Part shown: piece by piece, positions 45,050 through 53,406 of the stretch
Layout: each line of letters begins with the position of its first letter
Numbering within the stretch: position 1 is the first letter of the stretch
DNA from: DAOVXM01 sp963746255
Lineage (GTDB): Bacteria > Chloroflexota > Anaerolineae > Anaerolineales > UBA4823
Assembly (NCBI GenBank): GCA_963746255.1
Contig: CAVVAJ010000005.1
Location: 62,001 to 126,000, forward strand
Direction: 5' to 3'
Length of the DNA: 64,000 bases
Position numbers and translations under genes: made by a program
Notes under the pieces: model-generated
What the model saw: only the letters and a program-made list of their open reading frames with translations
Databases searched by the model: none
Told to the model about the DNA's origin: nothing

Positions 45050-45497
45050 AATCGTCAATGGAATTTCCTGTCATACGAAGTCACTTTTGGAGTGAGTCGC
45101 GCATTGGTTGAAATTCTTCAGGATCCCCAGGCACTGGATAATATTCTTGTATTAAATGGACTAGTAAATAAAGTTTCTTGGTCAAAGGACTCAATCCCAT
45201 GATTATTCCTTCCGACATATTGGATAACCCCAGAATATTATGTATGAGTATGTTGCTGAGCTTGAGGAGGGCAGTTTATGAGGATCTACACGATGGCGAA
45301 TCGATTTACGTTGTCAGTGTGGGCGTGAGGTACGAAGCTATAAGCTGATATACTGGAAGAAAATCAATATTGCTCCGTATGTAGTGAGGTCGATTTCTCG
45401 GATAATGAGGAAAGGGTGCACGATACTTGTTTGACGAATATGATGAAATTCAATCGAATGCACATGACTTAACCTTCTCCAAAAGGTACTTGTTTCT
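45050..45497. other. Intergenic with possible degraded zinc-ribbon fragment
   Basis: In the plus strand near 45,370-45,470 the codons YCSVCSEVDFSDNEERVHDT followed by CLTNMMKFN give a CxxC and a later cysteine, like a small zinc ribbon, but no start codon or upstream continuation in frame is found. The rest shows no gene. Confidence 0.3.
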
Positions 45498-46136
45498 ATG
45501 AAAGCTCTTTCGATAAGCGATGTAATCGTCCCTATCATATATAGCCCAAGAATCCGGCAGCGATTCGATTCTTACGATTTATGTATTGGGTGTGGTGATT
45601 TGCCCTATGCATATCAGGAGTATGTCATAAGCATGTTGGATATACCATACTTCTTTGTCCGTGGAAATCACGATAAAGAAGTTGAATATTCACGAGCTGG
45701 TGATCGCAAACAACCGCGAGGGGCGAGGAATCTACATCTGAATGTTATCAAACATGCTGGGCTGTTATTAGCAGGTATCGAGGGTAGTCTGCGATACCGT
45801 GATGGTCCTTTCCAGTACTCCCAAAGCGAAATGTGGGTGCATACCGCTCGTATTATTCCCGGCATCATTCGGAATCGTGTTTTGTATGGCAGATATCTCG
45901 ATATCTTTGTTAGTCACGCTCCGCCGCGAGGGATCCATGATCAAGGGGATCACACACATCAAGGAATAGACGCATTTCGATGGATATTAAGTGTATTTAA
46001 ACCCGCTTATCATTTCCATGGTCATATACACGTATACAGGCCAGATACGGTTACTGAAACTTTATTCAATCAAACTTGCGTGATAAACACATATGGATTC
46101 CGTGAGACGATTATTTCTTTAAAGAAACTAAATTGA
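45498..46136 (+). CDS. Calcineurin-like metallophosphoesterase
   Basis: 212 residues with all five metallophosphatase blocks: ALSISDVIVP, GCGDLPYAYQ, RGNHDKEVEY, SHAPPRGIHD and the HFHGHIHVY histidines near the C-terminus. It is a soluble cytoplasmic enzyme that hydrolyses phosphate mono- or diesters with two metal ions. The length matches a minimal single-domain form. It stands 22 bp before the ParB-like/DUF4032 gene on the same strand, which suggests a shared transcript. The substrate is unknown. Confidence 0.85.
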   Translation: MKALSISDVIVPIIYSPRIRQRFDSYDLCIGCGDLPYAYQEYVISMLDIPYFFVRGNHDKEVEYSRAGDRKQPRGARNLHLNVIKHAGLLLAGIEGSLRYRDGPFQYSQSEMWVHTARIIPGIIRNRVLYGRYLDIFVSHAPPRGIHDQGDHTHQGIDAFRWILSVFKPAYHFHGHIHVYRPDTVTETLFNQTCVINTYGFRETIISLKKLN

Positions 46137-46158
46137 GGTCCTGAGAAGGAGAGCATTC

Positions 46159-47487
46159 TTGGCCTTTGATGAATTAGCAAAAAGTGACTTTGGGAAAGCT
46201 CGATCAAAAGCATTTTGGCGAAGTATCATATCCCGGCTGTTTGGCGAGACTAATGAACTATTACCATTCGATGAAGTTCGTCAACGATTAGCGATTCGTG
46301 GCCAACATTATCGTGGTGTGGAGCAAGTTTCAATTGATCAGATAATTGGCAGCGCCGGTAGGTTCAGAGATTTTGATCGCGCGTTCTTACCAATCCACGA
46401 GCGAATGAAAGATCGCTGGATAAATATTGATAAGGCACACTATGATCAAATCTATCTACCGCCGGTTGATTTATACAAAATGGGTGAGGTATATTTTGTG
46501 CGTGATGGAAACCACAGGGTTTCTGTTGCCCGTGAGAGAGGTCAAGAATTCATCGATGCCTATGTTACCGAAATTGATGTATCAGTACCTATTACGGTTG
46601 ACTCTGACTTGGATGAGTTGAGCATAGCCCAGGGGAGGATTACTTTCTATGATAAAACTGAGCTTACAGAAGAGAGCACTCTGGGGACTCTGCATAGCGA
46701 TATTCCGGGTCAATATTCGCGTTTGTTAGAACATATTGCAGTCCACCGGTGGTATCTTGGAGAACAGCAGCAGGTGGAGATTCCCTTCTCTGAGGCTGCA
46801 AAGTCTTGGTATGAACATGTCTATCTCCCTGTAATAGAGATATTGATAGATCAGAATATATCTCAAACTTTCAAGAATTACTCTTTTACAGATATTTATC
46901 TGTTCATCATGGATTACCAAGCATACTTACGAGAAACTTATCGGGAGGATTTGGATGAAGAGCAGATCACCAGTAATGATGTTGACCGCCAAGCGAAGAA
47001 GGTCGCGGGGAAGCAATTGTCAGACGAGAGTGATCTTCCAGCAATTAAAAAACTCATAAATTTAATGGTCAATGCTGAATGGGTGAATGATCTAATCTTG
47101 AATCAAGAACGAGCATTCTTCTATCAACGGACTCGGATAAATATACTATTCCCGGATGCAACAATAACAACCACCCGCCCAGGGGAATATGAGACATTGT
47201 TGAATCAGATTGATGTTCATCGATGGTATTTGGGTGAACAACGCGGATCACAAGTCAGCTATTCTGACGCAGTTTCTTCATGGTTTTCTACTGTGTACAT
47301 GCCCATAATAAAGATCATACGCAATCAGCATATGCTGGAGGGATTTCCTGATCGGACAGAGACAGATCTATATTTGTGGATTATCAGTCGGCAATGGTTT
47401 CTGCAAGAGACTTATGGCAGCGAGATCCCTCTCGAGATTGCCGCCAAGGAAATTACCTCGAGAAGTTCGAAAAGAAAGAGTCGATAG
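46159..47487 (+). CDS. ParB-like protein with two DUF4032-like repeats
   Basis: 442 residues from TTG 46159, preceded by AAGGAGAG at good spacing. The first about 145 residues have the ParB/Srx-like core: a dozen-residue QIIGSAGRFRDFDRAFLP, then YLPPVDLYKMGEVYFVRDGN HRVSVARERGQ, the nucleotide-binding G-x-x-R-H/N-R-x2-A type loop. The rest contains two copies of a domain with the pattern VHRWYLGEQ...AAKSWYEHVYLPVIEIL...RETY, matching DUF4032 in my recollection, at about 195-265 and 350-430. The double copy is unusual. It probably forms a regulator or adaptor, but function is unknown. The neighbour is a metallophosphoesterase. Confidence 0.65.
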   Translation: MAFDELAKSDFGKARSKAFWRSIISRLFGETNELLPFDEVRQRLAIRGQHYRGVEQVSIDQIIGSAGRFRDFDRAFLPIHERMKDRWINIDKAHYDQIYLPPVDLYKMGEVYFVRDGNHRVSVARERGQEFIDAYVTEIDVSVPITVDSDLDELSIAQGRITFYDKTELTEESTLGTLHSDIPGQYSRLLEHIAVHRWYLGEQQQVEIPFSEAAKSWYEHVYLPVIEILIDQNISQTFKNYSFTDIYLFIMDYQAYLRETYREDLDEEQITSNDVDRQAKKVAGKQLSDESDLPAIKKLINLMVNAEWVNDLILNQERAFFYQRTRINILFPDATITTTRPGEYETLLNQIDVHRWYLGEQRGSQVSYSDAVSSWFSTVYMPIIKIIRNQHMLEGFPDRTETDLYLWIISRQWFLQETYGSEIPLEIAAKEITSRSSKRKSR

Positions 47488-47822
47488 CAAACAAATTCAA
47501 GCAGTAGGAAATCCATAGACAAAAACGAGCAGCAATTTACTAATCGCTCCCGATTCTCTGCTTCTGCACACCAACCGGCCATATTTGGGCTATCCCATTC
47601 TCGGTGCTCGGTAGCTCCCATTCTTTTATTCAAGGAACTCGGCGTCGAGTAAATCACTTACACTGACCCGTACACGGTACATAGGTATACTGGTTAATTC
47701 TGCCAAGTCAGATTGTGCAACTGGAGTCCGAAGTGGGTATGTACTTTTTGAGCTGATGGTGTTAATGTTCCATCTGGATTTATACTATCCATCGATAGTC
47801 CCTTTGTGCAACTCTGGAAAGA

Positions 47823-48194
47823 CTATAAATCTCTCTTGCAGACATACCAATCCATGCATTCGTAATCGCTTTTCGCCCGTTCCTCCGCCAGTTCAGTTGT
47901 TTTAGGTGGCGGGACGATGACCTTATCACTGGGTTGCCAATTTGCAGGCGTTGCGATTTGGTGTTTATCCGTAGCTTGGAGTGCATCAACTAGCCGCAAT
48001 ATTTCCAGAATATTTCGATCTGTCGTAAGCGGGTAGTAGATTATTGCGTGCATAATCCCAACGGGATCAATAACCCACACACACCATGATTTCTCAGTCG
48101 TGCTTTCTCCCGGCATCACCCTACCAAAGAGTGTGGCAACATCCTTGTTCAGATCCGTAATTACTGGGAAAGGTATCTCTACCTCGAAGTTTTG
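47823..48194 (-). pseudogene. 1-Cys peroxiredoxin (Prx6-type) remnant, C-terminal half
   Basis: The frame reads VEIPFPVITDLNKDVATLFG, then SWCVWVIDPVGIMHAIIYYP, RNILEILRLVDALQATDKHQ IATPANWQPSDKVIVPP and ends ECMDWYVCKRDL. These are the second half and C-terminal domain of a Prx6-type peroxidase. The thioredoxin-fold N-terminal half with the catalytic cysteine (P-V-C-T-T-E) is absent, and a TGA stands at the point where it should join. Hence a truncated pseudogene. Confidence 0.65.
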
Positions 48195-48527
48195 TCACAT
48201 TCAGCAGCACTAGCTTGATAAGAATTTGGAGGGAACTGTATCTGAAAGTGAAGGATGGAATTTATATACAATTCTTGACACATCCAAATCTATATTCCAA
48301 GCATCTTTGTCCACATATATGCTTTTGGGAAGGATGTAAAGTATGATTGGTATAAGTGAAAGTGTGAAGCGTCAATGTCTGGCGATTTTATTGAAACCAG
48401 CAAATTGTTATTTGTTAATCGGAGTTGAGGTGCGTGGAATTCTTTCAAATCAGGGTTGCTGGCAAATAAATCAGTTTTTGCATTGCGAGGAATAATTTTC
48501 ACCGGACATATTTTGGGATAAGTATTT

Positions 48528-48713
48528 TTGGTTTATTCAAATCTGATGTGGAATAAATTTTGTACCATACACCTAACGAATTACACCAAAAAGCGTTGGC
48601 TAGATCGGCAAGATATTAAACGTATAGAACCGCTATTGACAGATGTACTGATCAATGGCAAATTAGTATATGAACTGCCAACATTAGAAGGTATCCGCCA
48701 ACGAAGGATTTAA
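48528..48713 (+). pseudogene. Nicotinate phosphoribosyltransferase-like C-terminal remnant
   Basis: The last 40 residues read RIEPLLTDVLINGKLVYELP and TLEGIRQRRI, like the conserved end of nicotinate phosphoribosyltransferases (D-G-x-L-V-Y-E-L-P-S-L-E-x-I-R). The preceding residues do not match the family and no start is convincing. The catalytic part of the enzyme is missing. Confidence 0.5.
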
Positions 48714-48892
48714 GATTTGTAACTGATAGATCCGGATGTGCATTAGATTATGAATCCCCTCTTATACCATGTATCACTACTCCAAAAGTTGTGGGATTTG
48801 AAGAACCAGCTGATTAAATCAGCACATAGAAAAGAGTGGATAACCTGACCTGTAGTAAAGAGTGCAGATAAGGACTGAAATGGGAGGGCATA

Positions 48893-49531
48893 ATGTTTAG
48901 ATGGCTGCAATCACGTATATTATGGGGGTCAATTTTGATTATCGGGGGTATTGCATTATTGCTTCAGAATGTATATGGCATCCAATTGGCGAATATTTTT
49001 TGGAGTGTAGTTTTTGGCTTTGGAGGGCTTATTTTCCTTGGGGTATTTTTTACCAACCGAGAAAACTGGTGGGCTCTAATTCCAGCGTTTGTACTCATCA
49101 GCATCGGTGTCATGCTCGCACTCGAATGGTTGGTGCCCGAACTAAACTCTGATCTTGGTGGTTTTATTGTCTTGGCTGGCATTGCGATCGCATTTTTCAT
49201 CATTTACTTTTTTGATAACGCACATTGGTGGGCAATTATCCCAGGCGGCGTATTAGCAACTGTAGCGGTATTCGTGCTGCTCGAGAATGTCTGGGCGGGT
49301 TTTGGTGGTCCAGGTGTGTTCTTCGTTGGGCTGGGTTTAACCTTTTTCCTTCTGTCCATCGTTCCTACTCCAGAAGGGCGCATGACGTGGGCTTGGATTC
49401 CAGGCGTGGTACTGACAGTCATCGGATTCATTATCATTGTAATTACTGAACAGGTTATAGTTTTATTATGGCCGGTGGCTTTGATTATATTAGGGCTGAT
49501 TCTTATCGTTCGATTTTTCCTGTCTCGATAA
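48893..49531 (+). CDS. LiaI/LiaF-like multi-span membrane protein
   Basis: 212 residues with seven or eight short hydrophobic spans in pairs (ILWGSILIIGGIALLLQNVY, IFWSVVFGFGGLIFLGVFF, WWALIPAFVLISIGVMLALE, WWAIIPGGVLATVAVFVLL). Such repeated W-x-I-P-x2-V/L-I-x2-G units are typical of LiaI-LiaF-like transmembrane domains. GGAGG eight bases before ATG 48893 supports the start. The next gene, 258 bp on, has a related N-terminus plus an extracellular domain. They probably sense or respond to envelope stress. The gap 49532-49788 holds no gene that I can see. Confidence 0.7.
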   Translation: MFRWLQSRILWGSILIIGGIALLLQNVYGIQLANIFWSVVFGFGGLIFLGVFFTNRENWWALIPAFVLISIGVMLALEWLVPELNSDLGGFIVLAGIAIAFFIIYFFDNAHWWAIIPGGVLATVAVFVLLENVWAGFGGPGVFFVGLGLTFFLLSIVPTPEGRMTWAWIPGVVLTVIGFIIIVITEQVIVLLWPVALIILGLILIVRFFLSR

Positions 49532-49788
49532 TCAATTAGATATATCCCATCAGTTGAGATGAATTTTGGACCACAGCGAACTAGAAGATCTAATGAATGG
49601 ATAGCCACGAATACAAAATCGAACCTCCAGACAGTTATCGGCAGCATCCGTAGTAATGGGATGGTTTGGAAGGTTTGTGATTCATAAATTTTAGTTTACG
49701 GATTATCTGCACTTGTTTTCTCTAGATAACAAGCTCGCGGTAGATTATCAATCCTACGGTCTTTCTTGTAAGAATGGAGATGATTTTG

Positions 49789-50865
49789 ATGGAAAACCCT
49801 AGTCGACCAAAACAATCAAAGCCTTATCGGAGAAGTTTCTTCTTCCCACTTCTTTTAGTTTTTGCCGGGATACTATTCTTATTGAATAATTTTGGAGTTC
49901 TCCGAGGAGATCTTTGGGAGACAATCAGAATATATTGGCCTGTGATTCTGATCGTTCTTGGGCTGGATAGCCTATTTAGAAAAGAAGGTCTAGTCGGACC
50001 AATATTCTTGATGGGTCTCGGGGTATTGATCATATTTTACAACCTGGGATACCTCCAAATTAACATCTGGCAAGCTTTACTTATTCTTTGGCCCATTATG
50101 CTTATTGCGGTCGGTGTGGACATGATATTTGGTAGGCGATCATTGCTCTGGTCCATGATCGGCATGGTGTTGATTATTGTCCTATTGGTGGGTGCATTTC
50201 TATTATTCAGCTCACGAACCCAAGAATTGACCGGCGGGCGCGTAGAATCAGTATTTGAGCTGTCGGAGGTAAATGAGCTCGAAATTAACGTGAGCAAGAG
50301 TATTGGAAGCATATCTGTTGAAGGTGCACGGCAGGTCGGGGCAGAAGAAGAAATTGTCATTGCCAGTTCAAGTAATACAATACAAGAGGTGGATCATTCT
50401 GGAGATCAAGCCGAGATCACCATCGTGGATGATGGCAATCCATATTATCCTGGAAAATCAACAAATGATTGGCAATGGCTGATTACAATTCCAGCCAATA
50501 TCCCAAGCATGTTGAATGTTAATAGCGGTTTGGGGACGACTTACTTAAACCTGGGAAATACTCTTGTAAACGACCTGAACGCGGAGTTTGGTATAGGGTC
50601 AAATGAGCTTTACATACCCCTTGATGACCAATTTGCAGGCAAATTAGAAGGTGGAGTAGGATTAATTATTATCAACATTCCCCCAAAACTCCCGGTAAGG
50701 ATTAATACCGATACTGCTTTAGTATTGGTCGATGTTCCGGGTAATTACCGTAAGACCGAATCCGGTTATGTTTCCAGTAATTTTCGAAGCGATGCCGATT
50801 ATGCTGAGCTCTTCATCGACTTAGGCATTGGTGTTTTGGTCATAAGAGACTCAAACGCTCAATAA
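49789..50865 (+). CDS. LiaF-like membrane protein with DUF2154-type domain
   Basis: About 358 residues. Four hydrophobic spans at the N-terminus (SFFFPLLLVFAGILFLLNNF, IYWPVILIVLGLDSLF, LVGPIFLMGLGVLIIFYNL, ALLILWPIMLIAVGVDMIF) are followed by a fifth and a beta-rich exported domain (ELEINVSKSIGSISVEGARQ, IPANIPSMLNVNSGLGTTYL) with the repeated strands of LiaF/'toast-rack' proteins. ATG 49789 is preferred to ATG 49774, since TGGAGAT lies 8 bases before it. LiaF-like proteins restrain envelope-stress kinases, but no liaRS pair is adjacent. Confidence 0.72.
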   Translation: MENPSRPKQSKPYRRSFFFPLLLVFAGILFLLNNFGVLRGDLWETIRIYWPVILIVLGLDSLFRKEGLVGPIFLMGLGVLIIFYNLGYLQINIWQALLILWPIMLIAVGVDMIFGRRSLLWSMIGMVLIIVLLVGAFLLFSSRTQELTGGRVESVFELSEVNELEINVSKSIGSISVEGARQVGAEEEIVIASSSNTIQEVDHSGDQAEITIVDDGNPYYPGKSTNDWQWLITIPANIPSMLNVNSGLGTTYLNLGNTLVNDLNAEFGIGSNELYIPLDDQFAGKLEGGVGLIIINIPPKLPVRINTDTALVLVDVPGNYRKTESGYVSSNFRSDADYAELFIDLGIGVLVIRDSNAQ

Positions 50866-50949
50866 AGATCAATTTTCCTTGGGCAAATTACTAGAGAATT
50901 CCTGGTATTGTTGTGACGGCAGCAATGCTAGGATTGGGTTTCTCAGGGG

Positions 50950-53406
50950 CTAATCTTGGGTGATTATCGGTTCAACAAATCCAAGTTGTCTATCTTGAAC
51001 AAAGATCTTAAGTGGAACGATCAACTCTTCATCGGTTGACATTTCACTGCTGTATGAGTAATTCTGTGTTATGTGCCCACCTTGGATTGTTTGAATCCCC
51101 AGATGGAAATCTGTATCTATTGAGCTATCTAGCTCAATCATAAAGAATGGTGTACTGCTTAGGGGTACTGCTATGCTTATTACACTGCTCGAGCCATATT
51201 CCCAATACTGACTATGGGGGATGTTAGCAACAGAAAAATTTGTGGCTAAGCCAGTAGCATTTTTAACTTGAAGGGTAGTTGCTGGAGAGTTGAGAGCAAT
51301 CAAAATGAGAGTGTTTCCTTCTTGTTCATCAACACGTTTGATGCTGCCTATGCCATTCCAACGGGCATGTCCTTGCGCATAGGCGTTATGGTAGGGCTTC
51401 CATTCCATTTCTACTGCTAATCCATCAGGATTCTCTTCAATATATCCAGTTGCATCAATAATCCTAAGTGGACGATTTTTCTGATTTATCTCCGATACCA
51501 ACGCCACATGATCTGAGATTCCGTCTTCATCCCAGTCAAAAAAAACGATATCCCCGGGGAGATACATTTGGTCGTGTGATAGTACCTGACCTGAATACGC
51601 AAAATACCGCCACATGTCATGCGAATTTCTTGCATCCCGCCAACGATAGTAGTGCCGTGGATTGATGTATGCGTCCCATTCTAAAGCCCGACCTAAATGG
51701 AAGTCCGCCCCGTATCGGAAAGCATCACTAATGAGATCGGTACAGTCGCCCGAGAAATATCCCTGGAAAGGACCTCCACAAGGTGTGAAGGGCGATTCAC
51801 AACCACGCGAAAGCGAATACGGCATCCCGATATCTTGGCGAGCAGCATCAACCACACCCTCCGGTATACCGATAAATACAGCGCTTTTTGGGGGTGATGA
51901 CATTGGTTTGGAAAGTGAAAGGCGAAAATTCTGAGGTTCGAAGACGTACCCCTTTTTATTTGGTGCGAGTGTGTGAGTACCGCGCGAAAGACCAGATAAT
52001 TTGAAATCTCCACGTTGATCTGTCTCTGCTATTCTCTCTTCTTCTATTAGAATATCAACCCCTGTTAATGGCAGTCCTATACCATCGCTAACCCATCCAC
52101 GTACCTGTGAAGTTATATTGTCCTTAATATCATTTTGAATTGAATACAGGCAATTTATTTTATATTTGGTCTGCAGTTCGCTATCACTTGAACTATCAGC
52201 ACTTTGGATGAGAAATTCACCCCCATCTGGGGATACACGCAAAGCAACGACAACAGAATTATTCTCGATTATGCGATCAAGAGCAATTTCTTTTTTCTTG
52301 GTGGTTACTCGATCATAGACATATAGGACTTGCGAGCCCCATAATTGCTTTTCCGGATAAACAACAAACCTGCCCCCATCGCTGATATCCACAGGGGGTG
52401 GGTATTTATGAAAATCTTTTTCTACGGATGAAGAGGAGATGGACTCTAACTTATGGTCCACGTTTTCATAACTGTATATTGTACTTTTTGTCCCATCTGT
52501 TGTGGAAAAAACTAGAACTGTGCCATCACCTGAGAGCGCGAGTTTTGAAATCCTTAGGTCCTGATTAAGGTCTCCTGGATGAATATCAATGGGGATCCTT
52601 AAGAGATTGCGATCGACTTGATCGTATAAGAAGATCCCTGATTTGACATCAGGGGAGAGATTCGTTGCGTACGATATAAAAGCGATGTAGCGTCCTGATG
52701 ATGAAATGGAGGGATTGAATGAGTGCCCATTAGCAGCTTGATTTCCGGATGCGCGTGAGATTATACGTACATCTTTTGTCAAATGGTCGTATAAAAAGAT
52801 GTCATTGACATTATTATCGCCGCCTGTCACGATATCACTGGCGCTAGATGTGTAGACAATAAAGCGACCATCACCGCTGATGGATGGTTCCTTACTCCAC
52901 CCTGTGACTTGCTGACCAGATGTGGAAACCGAAATTCTTTCGGTTGTGTACCGGTTGCGGTCGTGTAAGTATATATCCGCTAACCCATTCGTGTCCGGGA
53001 GGGCGTATTTATTTTGTAGATTACTGGCGAGTGTTGTGAATGCGATGTAGCGACTGTTTGCTGATATGGCAGGGTCAAAAGACCAGCCGTTGGATTGGTC
53101 ACCATGTGAGTTGACCGAGATGAGCGAAATTGATCCGGTCTTGTCCCATATAAAGATATCAGATCCGTCGTATTGATCATTTTCTACTAAGTTGTCAGCA
53201 GGTGAAGACCAGACAGAGAACTCTCCATTCCATGAAATATCAGGCTGATAAGTCCAGCGATCTGCTGGATCACCAGCTTTATTTATCGTTAATAACGTAA
53301 TATCTGTTTGTTGTCCGAACGCGGCATTGCTGCTTAAGATTGAAGGTATGAGCAATAGGATTGCGTGGAACAATTTTCTGTGGGAATGTGTCAGATATTC
53401 AACCAT
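50950..53406 (-). CDS. Secreted TolB-like propeller protein with NlpC/P60-type C-terminal peptidase domain
   Basis: 818 residues. A signal peptide (FHAILLLIPSILSSNAAFGQ) precedes a TolB/WD40-like propeller built from blades of the form DGRFIVYTSSASDIVTGGDN, ANSRYIAFTTLASNL and GRYIAFISYATNL. A carboxypeptidase-regulatory-like Ig domain (GLPLTGVDILIEEERIAETD) follows, then DAARQDIGMPYSLSRGC...GDCTDLISDAFRYGADF with the likely catalytic C of GDCTD and histidine of DHVALV, the layout of NlpC/P60 or DUF1287 hydrolases. A C-terminal beta domain closes it. The combination suggests a cell-wall hydrolase carried on a sensor-like propeller. The start overlaps the DinG stop by 16 bases. Confidence 0.75.
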   Translation of the reverse strand: MVEYLTHSHRKLFHAILLLIPSILSSNAAFGQQTDITLLTINKAGDPADRWTYQPDISWNGEFSVWSSPADNLVENDQYDGSDIFIWDKTGSISLISVNSHGDQSNGWSFDPAISANSRYIAFTTLASNLQNKYALPDTNGLADIYLHDRNRYTTERISVSTSGQQVTGWSKEPSISGDGRFIVYTSSASDIVTGGDNNVNDIFLYDHLTKDVRIISRASGNQAANGHSFNPSISSSGRYIAFISYATNLSPDVKSGIFLYDQVDRNLLRIPIDIHPGDLNQDLRISKLALSGDGTVLVFSTTDGTKSTIYSYENVDHKLESISSSSVEKDFHKYPPPVDISDGGRFVVYPEKQLWGSQVLYVYDRVTTKKKEIALDRIIENNSVVVALRVSPDGGEFLIQSADSSSDSELQTKYKINCLYSIQNDIKDNITSQVRGWVSDGIGLPLTGVDILIEEERIAETDQRGDFKLSGLSRGTHTLAPNKKGYVFEPQNFRLSLSKPMSSPPKSAVFIGIPEGVVDAARQDIGMPYSLSRGCESPFTPCGGPFQGYFSGDCTDLISDAFRYGADFHLGRALEWDAYINPRHYYRWRDARNSHDMWRYFAYSGQVLSHDQMYLPGDIVFFDWDEDGISDHVALVSEINQKNRPLRIIDATGYIEENPDGLAVEMEWKPYHNAYAQGHARWNGIGSIKRVDEQEGNTLILIALNSPATTLQVKNATGLATNFSVANIPHSQYWEYGSSSVISIAVPLSSTPFFMIELDSSIDTDFHLGIQTIQGGHITQNYSYSSEMSTDEELIVPLKIFVQDRQLGFVEPIITQD

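Larger units (their letters stand above)
47488..48892. other. Gene graveyard between the ParB-like and LiaF-like genes
   Basis: 1.4 kb with no intact gene. It contains the C-terminal half of a peroxiredoxin (minus strand) and the last part of a nicotinate phosphoribosyltransferase-like protein (plus strand), each listed separately. No insertion sequence, tRNA or repeat explains the loss. Confidence 0.55.
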
